The notes beneath the pieces were generated by a model that was not told the DNA's origin, did no database searches, and was given only the letters and a program-made list of their open reading frames with translations. Of a DNA stretch of 64,000 bases, positions 36,073 to 45,016 are shown piece after piece. Position numbers and translations under genes: made by a program. Within the stretch, counting starts at the first letter, position 1. Each line of letters starts with the position of its first letter. This stretch comes from Jejuia sp. UBA6058 (GTDB lineage Bacteria; Bacteroidota; Bacteroidia; Flavobacteriales; Flavobacteriaceae): contig DIYI01000018.1 of assembly GCA_002428965.1 (NCBI GenBank), positions 124,001-188,000 on the forward strand. Reading direction: 5' to 3'.

Positions 36073-36849
36073 TTAGATAAGGCCTTCATAAACATATTTG
36101 GCAGAACCAATAAGCCGTACATTTGTGTAATTATCGTTTTCAACATCAAAACAAACCTCTAGTTCTCCTCCTTCAACTTTAATTACAATATGATTCTTTT
36201 CGGTTTCACCAATATAATGCATCGCAATGGCAGTTGCCGTAGCTCCTGTACCACAGGATAGGGTTTCATCCTCCACACCCCGTTCATAGGTTCTTAACCT
36301 AAATGTGTTTTCATTAACCTTCTTAACAAAATTAATATTGCTTCCGCCTTGGCTTTTATACAAATCGCCATAACGAATTTCAGCACCTTTATTCTTTATT
36401 TCAAAATTATCAATGGCTTCTTCAAATTGAACATGATGTGGAGATCCCGTATCTAAAAACGTGTAGCTTTTAGCTTTCAAAATACCCGATACATCTTGCA
36501 TATGAAGTTTTACAATATCTTCATTGATATCGGCATGATGCACTCCGTCAACTGCCTCAAAAATTGCTTTATCCTCTATAACTCCAAGTTGTTTTGCAAA
36601 AGCGACTAAGCATCTTCCGCCATTACCGCACATAGTACTCTCGTTGCCATCAGAATTATAATACACCATTTTAAAATCATAGTCATTATGATTCTCCAAT
36701 AAGATAAGACCATCAGCTCCTATGCCAAAACGTCGGTCGCAAAGTTCTGCAACCAATTTGGTATTGTTTTTGTCAAACATTTGTTGACGATTATCAATCA
36801 TCACAAAATCGTTTCCTGTTCCTTGATATTTGTAAAACTTTTGCTGCAT
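36073..36849 (-). CDS. dapF: Diaminopimelate epimerase
   Basis: A 258-residue cofactor-free epimerase that converts LL- to meso-diaminopimelate. Both active-site Cys motifs are present: MCGNGGRC near residue 73 and LSCGTGATA near residue 208, together with the start YQGTGNDFVM. ATG at 36849 is chosen over a TTG at 36861. On the minus strand TATCTTTG at 36866-36859 looks like a -7 element but is too near the start to be convincing. Confidence 0.95.
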   Translation of the reverse strand: MQQKFYKYQGTGNDFVMIDNRQQMFDKNNTKLVAELCDRRFGIGADGLILLENHNDYDFKMVYYNSDGNESTMCGNGGRCLVAFAKQLGVIEDKAIFEAVDGVHHADINEDIVKLHMQDVSGILKAKSYTFLDTGSPHHVQFEEAIDNFEIKNKGAEIRYGDLYKSQGGSNINFVKKVNENTFRLRTYERGVEDETLSCGTGATATAIAMHYIGETEKNHIVIKVEGGELEVCFDVENDNYTNVRLIGSAKYVYEGLI

Positions 36850-36975
36850 ATTATATGACAAAGATATAAATATTATAGGTGATTTTGGGTTGTTAAATCG
36901 TCGTTAAAGTTGAATTGAACATTCAATAAATATTTAATTTTAATCGTTGATGAATATATCTTAAAACTGAAAATT

Positions 36976-38400
36976 ATGAAGAAGATTTTAACATTAGTTT
37001 TGGTTTCAGCTCTTGGTGGTATATTAACACTTGGGGGCTACAAACTTTTTGTAGAAAAAGACAAAACATTATTGGTTGATACTGTTGAAGAACAACCTAC
37101 CCTAATTCCTACAACGGTAGCCAATACCGTTTACAACCCTTACGAAACGCCAGATTTCACAACTGCTGCGGAAAATACAGTTAACGCTGTTGTGCACGTA
37201 AAAAATGTGACAATAAGTAACAGCGGACCGATGAGTATTCAAGATTTTTTTATGGGTAGAAGTCCACAGCGTGAGCAAACGGGTACTGGGTCAGGAGTTA
37301 TTATTTCACCGGATGGCTACATTATTACAAATAATCATGTAATTGACAAGTCTCAGAAACTTTCGGTAACCCTAAATAATAATAAGACTTATGAGGCTGA
37401 AGTTGTTGGGGCTGACTCTACAACGGATATTGCTCTATTGAAGATTGATGCTGACGAAGAATTGCCAGTAGTAACCTTTGGAGATTCAGACAATGCCAAA
37501 ATTGGTGAATGGGTTTTGGCTGTAGGTAATCCCTTTAATTTAACATCTACTGTTACCGCTGGTATTATTAGTGCGAAATCCAGAAATTTAAGTAGTGCTT
37601 CGCAATCTTTTATTCAAACAGATGCGGCGGTAAATCCTGGGAATTCAGGAGGTGCATTGGTAAATGTAAATGGTGAATTAATAGGTATAAACACTGCTAT
37701 TTCCTCACAAACAGGTTCTTATATTGGTTATTCCTTCGCGGTACCGAGCAATATTGCTCGTAAAGTTGTAAATGATATTATAGAATTTGGAAATGTGCAG
37801 AATGGAATACTTGGAGTGACTGGTATCGCATTAAACAGTTCAACTTTAGAACGTATCCAGACTGAAAAACAAATAGAAATTGAAGATACACAAGGTTTTT
37901 ATGTTGATGGAATTGAAGAAGATTCAGGAGCTGAAGCAGCTGGTCTCAAAGAGGGAGATATTATTAAAAAAGTAGACGATATTAGAATTTTAAAGTTTGC
38001 TGACCTAAAAGGACACTTGAATACTAAAAGTCCAGGGAATTTTGTTGATGTTACCTTCTTAAGGGATGGGAATATCAAAACTGTTCCTGTTAAACTTGTA
38101 AAACCAGCACCATCAGTAATTTTACCATACGTTGGTCAAATTAAAAATGCCAAACCGAAAGATCTCAAAAAGTATAGCACTGAAAATGGCGTAAAAATTT
38201 CAATACTGAATGAAAAATATTCGGAGTATTGGACAAAAAATGGGATTGAAGAAGGTTCTATAATTACCGCTGTTAACGATGAAAATGTGAATAGTGTAGA
38301 TGACGTAAAAGATATCATTGAAAATATGTCTACATACGATTCATTTAGGCTAGAACTTATTAATAAAGATGGCGAAAAAGAACGCTATAATTTTAGATAA
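36976..38400 (+). CDS. DegP/HtrA-type serine protease
   Basis: A 474-residue periplasmic protease/chaperone. N-terminal signal or anchor (residues 1-22), trypsin-like domain with catalytic His in TNNHVID, Asp in TTDIALLKID and Ser in GNSGGAL, then two PDZ domains (from about residues 275 and 385). Full length with an intact triad. It degrades or refolds damaged envelope proteins. Monocistronic, followed by a strong terminator. Confidence 0.92.
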   Translation: MKKILTLVLVSALGGILTLGGYKLFVEKDKTLLVDTVEEQPTLIPTTVANTVYNPYETPDFTTAAENTVNAVVHVKNVTISNSGPMSIQDFFMGRSPQREQTGTGSGVIISPDGYIITNNHVIDKSQKLSVTLNNNKTYEAEVVGADSTTDIALLKIDADEELPVVTFGDSDNAKIGEWVLAVGNPFNLTSTVTAGIISAKSRNLSSASQSFIQTDAAVNPGNSGGALVNVNGELIGINTAISSQTGSYIGYSFAVPSNIARKVVNDIIEFGNVQNGILGVTGIALNSSTLERIQTEKQIEIEDTQGFYVDGIEEDSGAEAAGLKEGDIIKKVDDIRILKFADLKGHLNTKSPGNFVDVTFLRDGNIKTVPVKLVKPAPSVILPYVGQIKNAKPKDLKKYSTENGVKISILNEKYSEYWTKNGIEEGSIITAVNDENVNSVDDVKDIIENMSTYDSFRLELINKDGEKERYNFR

Positions 38401-38421
38401 AAAATATAGTTTTAAATATTA

Positions 38422-38454
38422 AAAACAGTATCTATTTATGATGCTGTTTTTTTT
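38422..38454 (+). terminator. Intrinsic terminator of the DegP-like gene
   Basis: Stem ACAGTATC / GATGCTGT (38425-38432 and 38440-38447, one G-U pair) extended by A-U pairs, followed by an eight-base T run. Confidence 0.85.
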
Positions 38455-38525
38455 ATGCAAATGTTTTACGAAAACGTTTGAAATATGATATTTTTACAAT
38501 ATTAAAAACCACTAAACTCAAAAAA

Positions 38526-39974
38526 ATGTCTACTGATGCAACTTATGAAAAAGAGTTGGCGTTTCAAGCAGATCGTCGTAGAGCAACTGCTGAATTTATA
38601 AAAGTTGTTAGCGATCTTTGGTACGATAACTCTATTGAATTAATTCTCTTTAAAAATCAACTTATCGACAAAAATGTAAGTGAAATTTTAAACTTACACG
38701 ACTACGCCGGTAAGTTTGTTCAAAAGCCAATTTCTATTTTCGATTCTGTTGAAATTGCAAAAGCCATTAAACAGCTAAATATCCCTCCTGCCAAGTTAGA
38801 TATTGGTAAATTAACTTACGAATTTCATCTGGAAGAAAATAAATTTGATGATGCCATTCACTTTGTAGCCAATAAAATTAAAGATGCTGGCAAAAGTAAA
38901 TCTATTGTACCAAAGGATGTAGTACTTTATGGTTTTGGAAGAATTGGAAGGCTCGTAGCAAGAGAATTAATGACTAAAACAGGAAAGGGAAGTCAATTAC
39001 GCTTGCGAGCTATAGTAACAAGAGGCACTATCACCCCAGAAATTTTGGAAAAAAGAGCAGCATTGTTCAACAATGATTCTATTCATGGTGAATTTGCTGG
39101 AACGGTTACTGCTGACTTTAAAAATAAAGCACTAATTGTGAACGGCACAACGGTTAAGATAATTTCGGCAGATGCTCCCGATAAAATAGACTATACCAAA
39201 TATGGTATAAATAATGCCTTAATAATTGACAATACAGGCGCATTTAGGGATAAAGAAGCCCTATCTAGACATCTTAAAGCTAAAGGTGTTAAAAAAGTAC
39301 TTCTTACTGCCCCTGGAAAAGAAATTCCAAATATTGTTCATGGAGTAAATCATAACAATTATGATCCTGATAAAGTCGATATCTTTTCTGCTGCTTCTTG
39401 CACCACAAATGCCATTACACCGGTTCTAAAAGCTATTGAAGATTCTTACGGTGTTAAAAGCGGACATTTAGAAACCATTCACGCTTATACTAACGACCAA
39501 AACTTAGTAGATAATTTTCACAAAAAATACCGTCGTGGTCGTGCTGCTGCGCTAAATATGGTAATTACAGAAACTGGTGCGGGTAAAGCCGTTGCTAAAG
39601 CATTACCTAGTTTAGAAGATAAGTTAACCTCTAGCGCCATTAGAGTTCCTGTTCCAAACGGTTCTCTGGCCATATTAAACCTTGAATTGGAAAGAAAAAC
39701 ATCGCTGAATGGGATTAATGCTACTATTAAAAAGTATGCTCTTGAGGGCGATTTGGTAGAGCAAATTAAATACGAATTAAACGACGAACTCGTTTCTAGC
39801 GATATTATTGGATGTTCCGCACCATCAATTTATGATAGTAAAGCTACAATAGTGCGTTCTGATGGCAAAAACGCCGTTATATACATTTGGTATGATAACG
39901 AATACGGCTATAGCCATCAAGTTATTCGATTGGCAAAGTACATCTCGAAAGTAAGACGTTATACATATTATTAA
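38526..39974 (+). CDS. Glyceraldehyde-3-phosphate dehydrogenase, N-extended form
   Basis: A 482-residue enzyme: about 125 extra residues at the N-terminus (helical, charged) precede the normal GAPDH body. The NAD site reads YGFGRIGRLVARE and the catalytic Cys is in SAASCTTNAITP. This long form is known in Bacteroidota. ATG at 38526 is preferred over an upstream frame start at 38478, because it opens the conserved N-terminal helix. The function of the extension is unknown; the enzyme should oxidise glyceraldehyde-3-phosphate in glycolysis or run in reverse. Confidence 0.92.
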   Translation: MSTDATYEKELAFQADRRRATAEFIKVVSDLWYDNSIELILFKNQLIDKNVSEILNLHDYAGKFVQKPISIFDSVEIAKAIKQLNIPPAKLDIGKLTYEFHLEENKFDDAIHFVANKIKDAGKSKSIVPKDVVLYGFGRIGRLVARELMTKTGKGSQLRLRAIVTRGTITPEILEKRAALFNNDSIHGEFAGTVTADFKNKALIVNGTTVKIISADAPDKIDYTKYGINNALIIDNTGAFRDKEALSRHLKAKGVKKVLLTAPGKEIPNIVHGVNHNNYDPDKVDIFSAASCTTNAITPVLKAIEDSYGVKSGHLETIHAYTNDQNLVDNFHKKYRRGRAAALNMVITETGAGKAVAKALPSLEDKLTSSAIRVPVPNGSLAILNLELERKTSLNGINATIKKYALEGDLVEQIKYELNDELVSSDIIGCSAPSIYDSKATIVRSDGKNAVIYIWYDNEYGYSHQVIRLAKYISKVRRYTYY

Positions 39975-40012
39975 AAACGTCTAAAACTCAATTTCAATCA
40001 TACATCATTTTA

Positions 40013-40040
40013 AATAGCCTTGAGATAAATTAAGGCTATT
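40013..40040 (+). terminator. Hairpin after the GAPDH gene
   Basis: Perfect 9-base inverted repeat AATAGCCTT / AAGGCTATT with a 10-base loop, 38 bases beyond the stop codon. There is no T run after it, so it may be a weak or factor-dependent terminator. Confidence 0.5.
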
Positions 40041-40115
40041 CATCCGATAAATATGGTATTTCAACTTTATTTTTTATTTTCGTATCAATTAGTTAACCTA
40101 TTTAAACACAACCAA

Positions 40116-40736
40116 ATGAATTCCTCAAAGTACCTAACAGCCATAATTTTAGCGTTTGTTTTCAACATGTCTTTTGCTCAAACAATACAAGAAAAAGAGG
40201 CACTTTCCCTAAATAGTGGAACTATTGAAAGTCAATTCGAATATGTTTTTAAAAAATCTGGAAATTTTAAAGGCACTAACGGACTGCCCTATGAGGCGGT
40301 AAAAACAGCATGGTTATTAACCTTAAGAAATCATGTGAAAGATTCTTTAAATAGTTTAAAAAAAGAATTAAGCAACACACAAAAAGTTGTAAGCACGCAG
40401 GCTGATGAGATTTCTAAACTAAAATCAGATCTTACAAGTACACAATCAAATTTAGATAAAACAAATATTGAAAAAGATAGCATGTCTCTGTTTGGAATGC
40501 AGATGAGCAAAACAGGCTATAATAGTTTGCTATGGACCATAATAGCGGGACTACTAGGATTGTTATTGTTTTTCATCTTTAAGTTTAAAAACAGCAATGC
40601 CATTACCAGAAAAGCAAAACAAAGTTTGCTAGAAATAGAAGAGGAATTTGACGAACATCGAAAAACAGCTCTTGAAAGAGAGCAAAAAGTGAGACGACAA
40701 TTACAAGATGAAATTAATAAACAGAAAAAATCATAA
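40116..40736 (+). CDS. Membrane protein with coiled coils, flavobacterial family
   Basis: A 206-residue protein with a signal peptide (residues 1-22, NMSFAQ), a periplasmic coiled coil (residues about 75-125, Lys/Ser/Thr heptads), a membrane helix (WTIIAGLLGLLLFFIF) and a charged cytoplasmic coiled coil. ATG at 40116 is chosen because it opens the signal peptide; an in-frame start 63 bases upstream is less likely. Related proteins are often misnamed tRNA (guanine-N1)-methyltransferase in databases, which this sequence does not support. Function unknown. Ends before a strong terminator. Confidence 0.72.
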   Translation: MNSSKYLTAIILAFVFNMSFAQTIQEKEALSLNSGTIESQFEYVFKKSGNFKGTNGLPYEAVKTAWLLTLRNHVKDSLNSLKKELSNTQKVVSTQADEISKLKSDLTSTQSNLDKTNIEKDSMSLFGMQMSKTGYNSLLWTIIAGLLGLLLFFIFKFKNSNAITRKAKQSLLEIEEEFDEHRKTALEREQKVRRQLQDEINKQKKS

Positions 40737-40758
40737 GCCATTTTATATAAAACTAAAC

Positions 40759-40790
40759 GAGACTGTCTAAAAAGGCAGTCTCTTTTTTTT
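40759..40790 (+). terminator. Strong intrinsic terminator
   Basis: Stem GAGACTGTC / GGCAGTCTC (40759-40767 and 40774-40782, one G-U pair), 6-base loop, then an 8-base T run. Ends the coiled-coil protein gene. Confidence 0.92.
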
Positions 40791-40820
40791 AATTAGTTTC
40801 ATATCAATTTTGCCATTTTT

Positions 40821-40895
40821 ATGGATAGAAGCTTGACTCAAAGAATAAAAGACGTTATAGATAATAAAATTGATATGAGCTATAAAATTCCTTAA
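40821..40895 (+). CDS. Very short ORF, possible XRE-type regulator fragment
   Basis: A 24-codon frame beginning MDRSLTQRIKDVIDNK. The opening resembles the first helix of flavobacterial XRE-type DNA-binding proteins, after which the frame ends. It may be a gene remnant or no gene at all. Confidence 0.2.
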   Translation: MDRSLTQRIKDVIDNKIDMSYKIP

Positions 40896-40903
40896 ATTTA
40901 AAT

Positions 40904-41176
40904 ATGGATTATATTTATTATAGATTATTTAAACTATTTAGGTCCGATACTATAGTCAAAATGGTATTTATGTTGATTTTGTACATACCAATCCATTGGT
41001 TGATAAGATTTTTAATAATCGAAAATTATGGCTATAAATTCTTTTTAGAAATTAGAGAAAAAAGTTATATCCAATTATTTAGTATTATTCCAATGATTAT
41101 TATTGGTGTAAGTGTATCTTCATTTTATAGTGATAACCGTACTAATAGAATTAAAGATAGATATGGGAAAAAGTAG
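40904..41176 (+). CDS. Hypothetical small membrane protein
   Basis: A 90-residue basic protein with two predicted membrane helices (about residues 19-37 and 55-73) and a charged, Arg/Lys-rich tail. No family recognised. It is strongly AT-rich and lies in a gene-poor stretch after a strong terminator, next to a short XRE-like fragment; it could be a young or decaying accessory gene. No clear promoter was found. Coding status is uncertain. Confidence 0.45.
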   Translation: MDYIYYRLFKLFRSDTIVKMVFMLILYIPIHWLIRFLIIENYGYKFFLEIREKSYIQLFSIIPMIIIGVSVSSFYSDNRTNRIKDRYGKK

Positions 41177-41466
41177 TAATCAAAAAATACTACTTAACGA
41201 TTACTAAAATAAATTTTGGTAATTGTAACTAGATGAATGGTCCATTGGGCTTTCTTAGTAAATATAAAAATCTAATATAGTTAGTTAAATAAAATACTAT
41301 AACCTATTATATCGGGACTTTCTGGTTGTAATTTTTGAAGGTTTTTATCAACTTACAGATACTGACAAGAAAATAATGGACTTGAAACAAAATGTCTTAA
41401 ATTTTATATACTAATAAAGGTAACGACTCCCACTTTTTAAACGTAATAGGTTCCAAACATCGATAT
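41177..41466. other. Gene-free stretch
   Basis: About 290 AT-rich bases (350 including the terminator that follows) with no convincing gene. One open frame without a good start ends at 41414 (residues include YQLTDTDKKIMDLK) and may be a coding remnant, but it matches nothing I recognise. Confidence 0.5.
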
Positions 41467-41500
41467 AAAAAAATCGCCTAAAAATTACTTTTTAGACGAT
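41467..41500 (-). terminator. Intrinsic terminator of the transaldolase-like gene
   Basis: Inverted repeat ATCGCCTAAAAA / TTTTTAGACGAT (41473-41484 and 41489-41500, one G-U pair), 4-base loop, then 7 U on the minus strand. It ends 28 bases after the gene. Confidence 0.85.
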
Positions 41501-41528
41501 CTCTTTTCTATAACTTTCATTCGTTCTG

Positions 41529-42182
41529 TTAGTTTCCTTTTTTATAATCGGCTAAAAATTTCGCTAAACCAGCATCTGTTAATGGATGTTTCAACAACCC
41601 TTCAATAGAGCTTAAAGGTCCAGTCATCACATCCGCTCCAATCTTAGCACAATCAATTACATGCATTGTATGTCTCACCGAAGCTGCTAATATCTGTGTT
41701 TCAAAACCATAGTTATCATAAATGTGTCGAATTTCAGAAATTAAATTTAAACCATCTGTCGAAATATCATCTAAACGACCAATAAATGGTGATACATATG
41801 TTGCTCCAGCTTTGGCAGCTAAAAGCGCCTGCCCAGGAGAAAACACAAGAGTAACGTTAGTCTTAATACCCTTACTAGAAAAGTATTTACAAGCCTTTAC
41901 GCCGTCTTTAATCATAGGTAGCTTAATTACAATTTGCTCATGCAATTCTGCTAGGGCCTCTCCTTCTCTAATCATACCTTCTACATCAGTAGAAATAACT
42001 TCAGCACTCACATCTCCATCCACAATATTACAAATATCAACATAATGCTTCATGATATTATCGTGCCCAGCAATACCCTCTTTTGCCATTAATGAAGGGT
42101 TAGTAGTTACACCATCTAAAATCCCCATGTCTTGGGCTTCTTTTATCTGGTCAAGATTCGCAGTATCAATAAAAAATTTCAT
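41529..42182 (-). CDS. Transaldolase / fructose-6-phosphate aldolase (TalC type)
   Basis: A 217-residue TIM-barrel aldolase of the short TalC/MipB group. Start FIDTANLDQIKEA, GVTTNPSLMAKEG, Schiff-base Lys in IVIKLPM and the FSPGQALLAAKAGATYVSPFIGRLDD segment are typical. It either transfers dihydroxyacetone units in the pentose phosphate pathway or cleaves fructose-6-phosphate; sequence alone does not separate these. Monocistronic with its own terminator. Confidence 0.9.
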   Translation of the reverse strand: MKFFIDTANLDQIKEAQDMGILDGVTTNPSLMAKEGIAGHDNIMKHYVDICNIVDGDVSAEVISTDVEGMIREGEALAELHEQIVIKLPMIKDGVKACKYFSSKGIKTNVTLVFSPGQALLAAKAGATYVSPFIGRLDDISTDGLNLISEIRHIYDNYGFETQILAASVRHTMHVIDCAKIGADVMTGPLSSIEGLLKHPLTDAGLAKFLADYKKGN

Positions 42183-42228
42183 TGGTTTAAATATAGTTTA
42201 CAGTTCCTTATTATAATCTCAAGAGTTT

Positions 42229-42314
42229 GGGCGGTACCTAAAGGTCGGGCTTTCGGCAGTCCCTCCATCCTATCGTCGGGGAGCTTCAACAAATGCCTCA
42301 ATCCCTAACGCAGC
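42229..42314 (-). repeat. GC-rich intergenic island, candidate dispersed repeat
   Basis: About 86 bases that are far richer in G and C than the surrounding DNA, with no open frame and no tRNA fold. On the minus strand it begins CTGCGTTAGGGATTGAGGC and ends near GGTACCGCCC. I recall that Bacteroidota genomes carry intergenic repeats with a CGTTAGGGATTGA core, which this resembles; no second copy was noticed in the window. Confidence 0.45.
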
Positions 42315-42415
42315 GAATTTACAACATTAAGGTCTTTACTTTATTTTATTAAGATAGAATCTATTAACAAGTTGCTAAAAAGTTTCGCAGTAAAATGGTA
42401 AGTAACGTAGAAATA

Positions 42416-42835
42416 CTAATTCACTGTCAGCACATATGTTCTTGATGTTCTTTCTTCACAGAGGCCATCACAATCATTTAATTGATTTTCACAATAGTTA
42501 TCAAACTGTTCTACATACAAATCAATTGTAAAACGATAACGTCCCTTAACGCGAGGTCTCCCTTCGATTATCACATCACGGTAATCAAAAATCACATCTA
42601 ATCCCTCGGGCAAATCACCAAAAATAGAATAGTCATAAAAGTAATCATTGTCTCGAGGTTCATTCTTGATTTCTGCGGTAATTTTAGCAAAAAAATATTC
42701 ATTTTGTCGTGCTCTATCAATGGGAGTATCTGATAATACAGGCTTACGGTTGATGATGCATTCTAAAACATCTTGACAACCCGTTACCACAAAGAACAAA
42801 GAAAATACTGAGAGAAAAAAAAATTTTTTATGCAT
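42416..42835 (-). CDS. Hypothetical lipoprotein
   Basis: A 139-residue lipoprotein (signal with lipobox VVTGCQ near residue 20). The mature part has six further Cys residues and an Ig/cadherin-like pattern near its middle (SIFGDLPEGLDVIFDYRDVIIEG), as found in domains where a phrase of the type LPxGL-x-G-x-I occurs. No specific family identified. Probably an outer-membrane or periplasmic protein. Confidence 0.65.
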   Translation of the reverse strand: MHKKFFFLSVFSLFFVVTGCQDVLECIINRKPVLSDTPIDRARQNEYFFAKITAEIKNEPRDNDYFYDYSIFGDLPEGLDVIFDYRDVIIEGRPRVKGRYRFTIDLYVEQFDNYCENQLNDCDGLCEERTSRTYVLTVN

Positions 42836-42879
42836 CTGGCTACTTTTATTATTCTATAACACAAATAGCATACCAAACC

Positions 42880-43683
42880 TTATAATTTGTAATGGTTCAT
42901 CAATAATTTTTCATAAACTTTATCAGGAAGTATGCGTTTTAAAACGATAGAGAATTTTTGCATAAACTCCCCAACTTTGTAGTGCACTTTAGGATTCTTA
43001 GTTTCAATAATTTTATGAACAGCCTTTGCCATCACCAAAGGGTCACTACCTTCCTCAACATGGGTATCCATTAATTCTAAAGACCTTCCATATGTTGTTT
43101 TATAAGGTGAATCTTCCAATAACGGTGCATGATACCTTCCAGCAGCTATATTGGTGGCAAAATCACCTGGAGCTACATTAGTCATTTCAACATTAAACGG
43201 TTTCAATTCCATTCTAAATGCCTCGGTTAATAACTCCAACGCACCCTTACTGGCACTATAAATACCACGATAAGGTAAGCCCATGTAACCTGCGATTGAG
43301 GTTATATTAATAATTAAACCCGATTTCTGTTTACGCATTTGCGGCAGAACAGCTTTAATTACGTTAATGGGACCAAAAAAATTCGTATCAAAATTGGCCT
43401 TGATCTCTTCCTCAGGAATTTCTTCTATGGGTCCGGTAATACCAGCTCCTGCATTGTTTATCAAAACATCTAATTTGTTTTCTTTAGCAATAACTTCTTC
43501 AACTGCCAAAGTTATGGTAGAAATGTCTTTTACATCCAAGGCAAGCAATGGAAAAATACTATCTGAGTAGTTTTTAGGTTTTCTACTTGTGCCGTAAACT
43601 TTATATCCCTTTTGATGTAAAAACTCACCAATAGATTTTCCAATTCCAGAAGAGCCTCCTGTGATTAAAATAACTTTAGACAT
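42880..43683 (-). CDS. Short-chain dehydrogenase/reductase
   Basis: A 267-residue classical SDR. Cofactor site TGGSSGIGKSIG, NNAG in DVLINNAGAG, catalytic Ser in ITSIAG and the YxxxK pair in YSASKGA. The longer C-terminal part (PKVHYKVGEFMQKFSI) is usual for the large SDR group acting on lipids or steroids. Substrate unknown. It is separated from the upstream SRP RNA gene by that gene's U tract. Confidence 0.87.
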   Translation of the reverse strand: MSKVILITGGSSGIGKSIGEFLHQKGYKVYGTSRKPKNYSDSIFPLLALDVKDISTITLAVEEVIAKENKLDVLINNAGAGITGPIEEIPEEEIKANFDTNFFGPINVIKAVLPQMRKQKSGLIINITSIAGYMGLPYRGIYSASKGALELLTEAFRMELKPFNVEMTNVAPGDFATNIAAGRYHAPLLEDSPYKTTYGRSLELMDTHVEEGSDPLVMAKAVHKIIETKNPKVHYKVGEFMQKFSIVLKRILPDKVYEKLLMNHYKL

Positions 43684-43755
43684 GTTGATTAATTAAAGTC
43701 ACAAATTACAATATAGAAATGCTAAAATAAAATTTAAATTTAGGGCATAAAAAAA

Positions 43756-43849
43756 GGCAAGCTACCTACATCACACCGCTACAACCGTATACCTTTGCTG
43801 CGTTCCCGCCCTGGAGGATTCTACAGGAGCTGGTTGTGTAGGACTTGCC
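43756..43849 (-). ncRNA. ffs: Signal recognition particle RNA (4.5S type)
   Basis: About 94 bases that fold into one long hairpin. The ends pair (GGCAAG with CTTGCC), the lower stem continues (TCCTACAC against the GTGTGATGTAGG side), and the tip carries the universally conserved SRP domain IV: CCAGGGCGGGAACGCAGCA, with the GGAA-type tetraloop and the AGCA asymmetric loop. This binds the Ffh M domain in co-translational membrane targeting. A full promoter lies upstream (43855-43884) and seven U residues follow the 3' end. Exact ends are estimated from the stem. Confidence 0.9.
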
Positions 43850-43854
43850 GGCTG

Positions 43855-43884
43855 CAAAGATACAATCTTTTAAAATTATCGCAA
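43855..43884 (-). promoter_or_regulatory. Promoter of the SRP RNA gene
   Basis: On the minus strand TTG (43884-43882), 19-base spacer, TATCTTTG (43862-43855): a perfect TTG-N19-TAnnTTTG. Transcription would begin about at the first base of the RNA. Confidence 0.8.
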
Positions 43885-43939
43885 TGATTTTTTAAACCGA
43901 TTTTAAATAAATATATTGGACAAAAATAACAGTTACTTC

Positions 43940-44974
43940 ATGAAAATGCTTAAGGTATTCACTATAACATTGTTACTCATTCTACAAGCTTCTTGCGGAT
44001 CAAAATCTGATAAAGAAGAAATCTTGTTTAGTATCAATACTAATGCTGAGAAAGGAAATATTTCTATCAATAAAACTCTAGAATTAAGTTTAAGAAATCT
44101 TAAAAACCATACTATTGATTCTGTTGTTTATACATTAGATGGAAAAACGATTCAAGACAACTTCAATCTAAAAAACCACAAACTTGGTAAACATACAATT
44201 GAAGCCACTGTTTTTTTTGATGGAGATGAAACCCAAACAGTAAGCTCTACAGTTACTATTCTTAACAACGCTTCTCCAAAAATATATAAATACAAAATCC
44301 TCAATGAATATCCGCATGATATTACCTCCTATACTCAGGGATTGGAATTTCATAATGGAATGCTTTACGAAAGTACAGGACAGAATGGAGAATCCAAGTT
44401 ACGTGAAGTAGACTATAAAACAGGTGACGTGCTTAAAAACGTAGATCTTGCAGACGACTATTTTGGTGAGGGATTAACAGTTATGAATGACAAGATTTAT
44501 CAATTAACTTGGAGAAAAGGTGTTGGCTTTGTTTATGATGTAAACACCTTAGAAAAAACAGGAAGTTTTGCTTATGGTAAAAGTAAGGAAGGTTGGGGAT
44601 TAACACATAATGCTACGCACATTTACAAAAGTGATGGAACCGAGGATATTTGGTTATTAAACCCCGAGACGCTTACCGAAGAAAGTAAAATACAAGTGTA
44701 CACGCACAAAGGAAAAATAAGCCAGATTAATGAAATGGAATGGATTGGTGATAAAATTTATGCCAACCGTTATCAAAAAAATGGTGTGGCTATTATTAAT
44801 CCAAAAAATGGTGCTGTGGAAGGTGTCATAGACTTTACGCCTCTAAAAGATATGGTAACCCAACATGATAAATTAGACGTTTTAAACGGTATAGCATTCA
44901 ACCCAGATACACAAACTATTTTTGTAACAGGAAAACGTTGGGATAAGTTGTTTGAAGTTGAAATTGTAGAATAA
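43940..44974 (+). CDS. Glutaminyl-peptide cyclotransferase (glutamine cyclotransferase) lipoprotein
   Basis: A 344-residue lipoprotein (lipobox LQASCG). After a short linker domain, residues from about 125 form the plant/bacterial-type glutamine cyclotransferase beta-propeller: YTQGLEFHNGMLYESTGQNGESKLR, FGEGLTVMNDKIYQLTWR, SDGTEDIWLLNPETL and NEMEWIGDKIYAN. The family cyclises N-terminal glutamine to pyroglutamate in exported proteins. ATG at 43940 is preferred to TTG at 43916 because it directly precedes the signal sequence. Confidence 0.85.
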   Translation: MKMLKVFTITLLLILQASCGSKSDKEEILFSINTNAEKGNISINKTLELSLRNLKNHTIDSVVYTLDGKTIQDNFNLKNHKLGKHTIEATVFFDGDETQTVSSTVTILNNASPKIYKYKILNEYPHDITSYTQGLEFHNGMLYESTGQNGESKLREVDYKTGDVLKNVDLADDYFGEGLTVMNDKIYQLTWRKGVGFVYDVNTLEKTGSFAYGKSKEGWGLTHNATHIYKSDGTEDIWLLNPETLTEESKIQVYTHKGKISQINEMEWIGDKIYANRYQKNGVAIINPKNGAVEGVIDFTPLKDMVTQHDKLDVLNGIAFNPDTQTIFVTGKRWDKLFEVEIVE

Positions 44975-45016
44975 TATTTTAACACTTTAGGTAGCAAAAT
45001 TCGCCACTTTTTAATA

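Noticed and set aside
38478..38525. Longer N-terminus for GAPDH
   Set aside because: The extra residues precede the conserved N-terminal helix and overlap the likely promoter region; ATG at 38526 fits better.
40053..40115. Longer N-terminus for the coiled-coil membrane protein
   Set aside because: The signal peptide starts at the ATG at 40116.
41290..41414. Open frame in the gene-free stretch
   Set aside because: No acceptable start codon, short, and no recognisable motif.
42229..42314. tRNA or other structured RNA in the GC-rich island
   Set aside because: No TTCGAAT-type T-loop, no anticodon arm and no acceptor stem could be drawn.
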